A stretch of DNA of 6,925 nt from Bacteroidales bacterium (GTDB lineage: Bacteria; Bacteroidota; Bacteroidia; Bacteroidales; VadinHA17): assembly GCA_022615595.1 (NCBI GenBank), contig JAKEGI010000112.1:1-6925 (forward strand), read 5' to 3'. Position 1 is the first letter of the stretch, and every line of letters starts with the position of its first letter. A program made the translations under genes and the position numbers. Of the stretch, positions 4,362-6,925 are shown piece after piece. The notes beneath the pieces are model-generated. The model did no database searches. It saw only the letters and a program-made list of their open reading frames with translations, and was not told the origin of the DNA.

Positions 4362-6925
4362 GAACTTCAATCCCATCATAAGGACATCGTCAACCTGGTC
4401 ATTGTCTCCTTTCCATTCAAAGAAATAACCTCTGATCCGCTCCTCCTGATCAGTCATCGGAAGGTCTTTTATCTCATCCAGCAATATTCTTAAGCGGCTT
4501 ATCTTCATTTTCTTGCTGCTGCGGCCGCCAAACTGATCGGGATACCCGTCGGTGAAGAGATAGACTGTATCACCTTCCCTCAGATGGTACTCCTGGTCAT
4601 CATAGAATTTTTCCACAACCGACTCGCCTCCCACTGATGAACGGTTGCCTCTTACATATTGCTGCTCGCCGTCGATAATAAGGACTACAGGTCTCATGGC
4701 AGAAGCAAAGACCAGATGCCTGGTCTTGATATTGAATTCACAAACAACAATATCCATCCCGTCATTTGATGACTCCAGTTCCTGATTCTGGTTCAGCGTA
4801 GAGAATATCTGCCGGTCAAGCTCATGAAGTACCTGCGAGGGTTTGGTGATCTTCTTCACAGTGACGATATCCTGGAGAAGAGCTGTTCCTATCATCGACA
4901 TAAACGCTCCCGGGACGCCGTGACCAGTAGAGTCAGCACAAACAAGAATAAATCTGTCTTTATCAATCCAGTCAAACCAGTAAAAGTCACCACTGACAAT
5001 ATCCCGTGGCAGGAAGAACACAAATGCCTCCTTAAAGACCGCACCGAGCCTTGCCGTATCAGGCAGCACGCTGCTCTGTATACGCTTTGCATACTTGATG
5101 CTCTCTGTTATATCAAGGTTCTTCTGGGCAAGCTCCTCTTTCTGTTCATATACCTCGGCTGTCCTCTTGCGCAGTTCCGTCTCAAGAAACTCTCTCTGTA
5201 TCCGGTGCGCTCTCTCACGAAGGAGAATAATTATGTAAACGATCACCCCCGCAACAACCAGCACCAATAATATAAACCACCAGCTACGGGTAACAGGCTT
5301 CTGGATGAACAGTTCAAACTCTGCTGTTGATAAGGCTTCCGCATTATCACGTGCTGAAGCTTCCACCACGAACCGGTAATGACCGTCACTCAGCCTGTAT
5401 GTAACAGATCTGTCAGAGGTAGGCTCTCCCCAATCTTCATCAAAATTCTCCAGTTTTGTTCTGAAGGCTACGTTCAGCGGGTCGCGAAGCGATATCCCGG
5501 CGTAATTGACCCTGACATTATAGGAAGACCTGTAAGGCAGATTATATGACTCGCGATAGGGATATTCAATATTGTTAATGACCACTGACACGATTCCGGC
5601 CTGAGGAGGAGCTGATATCTTCCGTTCCATGACCGGATTGAATACCACCGCGCCGTCGGTGGTGCCCACATAAATATTACCGTCAGATGTTTCTGCCAGG
5701 GCAGCTGGCAGGCAGTCACCTGTCACACCAAAATCCCTCCCGAATGCTCTCACGGCTCCCGCTGAAGGGGTAATGATCGAGAACCCTTTCTCATGACCGG
5801 TCCATATCCTTCCGTCAGAGGCAATAAGGGTGCTGTAACAATAGTTGGAAAGCAGTCCTTCAGCAATTGTATAGTTATACAGAGTATCGTTGGTAAAGAG
5901 GAAGATGCCGTTACCCAGTGTGCCTGCACACACTGTCCCGTCTGGCATGTATGAGATGCTCTGTATCCTGTTGCGCATGGCCCCCTCCATTATCAGCCCC
6001 TCAGTTCTGACACCTCCCGTTATATGAATATAGCAGAGCCTGTCCGTTTCGGTTGCGACCAGTACCTCACCATCACGTGTCACAACCACCTGCGAAACGT
6101 TATTGTGTGGAAGCATCTCTCTGGTTGTATATATTGCTCTCTGACTTCCTGAAGCCCTGTCAAGACGTACAACACCGTTAAGTGTTGCAAGCCATATATT
6201 CTCAGTATCAAAAGCAGCTGAATTGATATGGTTCTGTCCGGGATTCAGGGAGACATAAAACTGTCTTACATCTCCGGTGCTGTTCATCAGCCATAGCCCT
6301 TCGCTGACAGTACCTATCCAGATATTACCGCTTTCGTCACAGTACCATGATGCAATACCTGACCCTCCCGTCCTTCTGTTCAGGTCTCTGAAGCTTCCAA
6401 AGGTCCCTGTTGAAGGGTCAAAGTCATACAGCCCGTTCCTGGTTCCCATTATCACCCTGCCCTGAGATTCGCCTATGAAGTTTATCTCTTTCTGCAGTGA
6501 GGGGGAGTAAAACGAAAACGCGTTGGTTGTCACCGCAGCCAGGCCGCGGCTGAAGAGCCCGATCCAGATGTTCTCTTCACGATCGCGGAATATTGTTCTG
6601 ACATCATTGTCAGGAAGGCCTGACCCGGTATCATAAGAACCGACAGAAGCTACGGCAGACAGATCGCCGGCAAAATCTACCTTCATGACACCTGATTCCC
6701 TGGTGGCAACCAGAACAGAAAGACCCGGTCCGGTCACGAGTGCAGGTATGCGAACGCCTTCAAGGGCTGGATGATTAACCTGTTCCGCTATTAGCATACC
6801 GTCGTGACGTGCTATCTTGTAAAGGCCGGCCCCGTCAGTACCTGCAACCCAGAAATCATCGGTTACTTTTCTTATTGTCTGAATCCATGTATATTGAAGT
6901 TCAGGAAAGGTGTGTACTATTGCTG
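4359..6925 (-). CDS. Propeller/Y_Y_Y sensor with a cytoplasmic SpoIIE-type PP2C phosphatase (N-terminus off-window)
   Basis: Seen: the frame is open to the right edge, giving 854 whole codons; the Met at 6797-6795 is residue 43 and internal, since residues 1-42 already contain a propeller strand (DDFWVAGTDGAGLYKI). In order: about ten Reg_prop-like strands (14-429); a Y_Y_Y domain (about 472-542, with ENFDEDW and YRLSDGHYRFVVEA); one membrane helix (about 548-569, WFILLVLVVAGVIVYIIILL); a charged coiled-coil linker (about 570-615); and a SpoIIE domain (about 625-854). The phosphatase motifs are SGDF (Asp646), ADSTGHGVPGAFMS (Asp664), LFTDGYPDQFGG (Asp792) and a terminal DDVLMMGLKF (Asp845/846), so the metal-binding acidic set looks complete. 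Known: SpoIIE-family PP2C enzymes dephosphorylate Ser/Thr on partners such as anti-sigma-factor antagonists. Inferred: a periplasmic signal controls the cytoplasmic phosphatase. No kinase, receiver or HTH domain is present, unlike hybrid two-component regulators that share the sensor. The substrate is unknown. Confidence 0.92.
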   Translation of the reverse strand, partial: AIVHTFPELQYTWIQTIRKVTDDFWVAGTDGAGLYKIARHDGMLIAEQVNHPALEGVRIPALVTGPGLSVLVATRESGVMKVDFAGDLSAVASVGSYDTGSGLPDNDVRTIFRDREENIWIGLFSRGLAAVTTNAFSFYSPSLQKEINFIGESQGRVIMGTRNGLYDFDPSTGTFGSFRDLNRRTGGSGIASWYCDESGNIWIGTVSEGLWLMNSTGDVRQFYVSLNPGQNHINSAAFDTENIWLATLNGVVRLDRASGSQRAIYTTREMLPHNNVSQVVVTRDGEVLVATETDRLCYIHITGGVRTEGLIMEGAMRNRIQSISYMPDGTVCAGTLGNGIFLFTNDTLYNYTIAEGLLSNYCYSTLIASDGRIWTGHEKGFSIITPSAGAVRAFGRDFGVTGDCLPAALAETSDGNIYVGTTDGAVVFNPVMERKISAPPQAGIVSVVINNIEYPYRESYNLPYRSSYNVRVNYAGISLRDPLNVAFRTKLENFDEDWGEPTSDRSVTYRLSDGHYRFVVEASARDNAEALSTAEFELFIQKPVTRSWWFILLVLVVAGVIVYIIILLRERAHRIQREFLETELRKRTAEVYEQKEELAQKNLDITESIKYAKRIQSSVLPDTARLGAVFKEAFVFFLPRDIVSGDFYWFDWIDKDRFILVCADSTGHGVPGAFMSMIGTALLQDIVTVKKITKPSQVLHELDRQIFSTLNQNQELESSNDGMDIVVCEFNIKTRHLVFASAMRPVVLIIDGEQQYVRGNRSSVGGESVVEKFYDDQEYHLREGDTVYLFTDGYPDQFGGRSSKKMKISRLRILLDEIKDLPMTDQEERIRGYFFEWKGDNDQVDDVLMMGLKF
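4362..5051 (-). other. SpoIIE/PP2C phosphatase domain of the sensor protein
   Basis: This is the cytoplasmic catalytic part, about 230 residues at the C-terminus. It follows the junction ESIKYAKRIQSSVLPD, a linker often seen before SpoIIE domains in Bacteroidota. All four conserved acidic motif blocks are present and in the expected order, and the domain ends within two residues of the protein C-terminus, so nothing is fused behind it. Confidence 0.88.
5217..5282 (-). other. Single transmembrane helix of the sensor protein
   Basis: The segment begins WWFILLVLVVAGVIVYIIIL, with about 20 uninterrupted hydrophobic residues. It is flanked by TRS before and by RERAHRIQRE after. The basic residues on the C-terminal side fit a cytoplasmic location for the coiled coil and phosphatase, and a periplasmic location for the propeller. 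Confidence 0.9.
5628..6925 (-). repeat. Array of about ten Reg_prop-type beta-propeller repeats in the sensor protein
   Basis: Protein-level degenerate repeats of about 40-45 residues share the pattern (D/S)-x-G-x-(I/V)-(W/Y)-x-(G/A)-T-x-x-G-(L/V). Clear examples are ESGNIWIGTVSEGLWLM, REENIWIGLFSRGLAAV, SDGNIYVGTTDGAVVF and TDDFWVAGTDGAGLYKI. The repeats are not near-identical in DNA, so they are old. Related sensors usually have about 14 strands forming two seven-bladed propellers, so roughly four strands and a signal peptide probably lie beyond the right edge. Confidence 0.8.

Noticed and set aside
4824..5270. Plus-strand open frame of 148 codons
   Set aside because: It is antisense to the transmembrane, coiled-coil and phosphatase region of the sensor gene. 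Its translation is Cys/His-scattered without domain features.
1..6925. CRISPR arrays, tRNA/rRNA genes, insertion sequences, riboswitches, phage or defence genes
   Set aside because: No direct-repeat arrays, tRNA-like cloverleaf stretches, transposase motifs or long untranslated leaders are visible. Almost all of the window is accounted for by six coding regions.

Overview
The window reads as ordinary chromosomal DNA from a member of the Bacteroidota (Bacteroidetes). Three things point there. The housekeeping proteins have Bacteroidota-type sequences, for example a GlmM-like mutase starting MTLIKSISGIRGT. A sensor built from Reg_prop propeller repeats plus a Y_Y_Y domain is fused to a SpoIIE-type phosphatase. 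The start codons lack Shine-Dalgarno sequences, while TAnnTTTG-type -7 promoter elements occur. No RNA gene, mobile element, CRISPR array or phage signal was found.

Layout. Positions 1-692 (minus strand) hold the N-terminal 230 codons of a phosphoglucosamine/phosphohexose mutase that runs off the left edge. A 95-bp divergent intergenic region follows. Then comes a tight plus-strand cluster: a 23S rRNA pseudouridine synthase of the RluB/RsuA family (788-1582), the GTPase Era (1596-2474) and the double GTPase Der/EngA (2488-3792). The two spacers between them are 13 bp each. A small lipoprotein of unknown function (3837-4358) follows 44 bp later, with a possible promoter of its own. From 4359 to the right edge (minus strand) lies a large membrane sensor-phosphatase. 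It converges on the lipoprotein gene, and the two stop codons abut with no base between them. Its reading frame stays open to the end of the window, so the true N-terminus is outside.

Function. The rluB-era-der cluster is a coherent ribosome-maturation module: Era acts on the 30S subunit and 16S rRNA 3' end, Der on the 50S subunit, and the RluB-family enzyme modifies 23S rRNA. The mutase supplies GlcN-1-P for the cell envelope. The sensor-phosphatase is probably a signalling protein: a periplasmic propeller reads a signal and a cytoplasmic PP2C-like domain dephosphorylates an unidentified partner.

I did not find a clearly new biological system. The points most worth a second look are the sensor fused to a phosphatase rather than a kinase, the acidic-loop lipoprotein behind der, and the zero-gap convergent stop codons.
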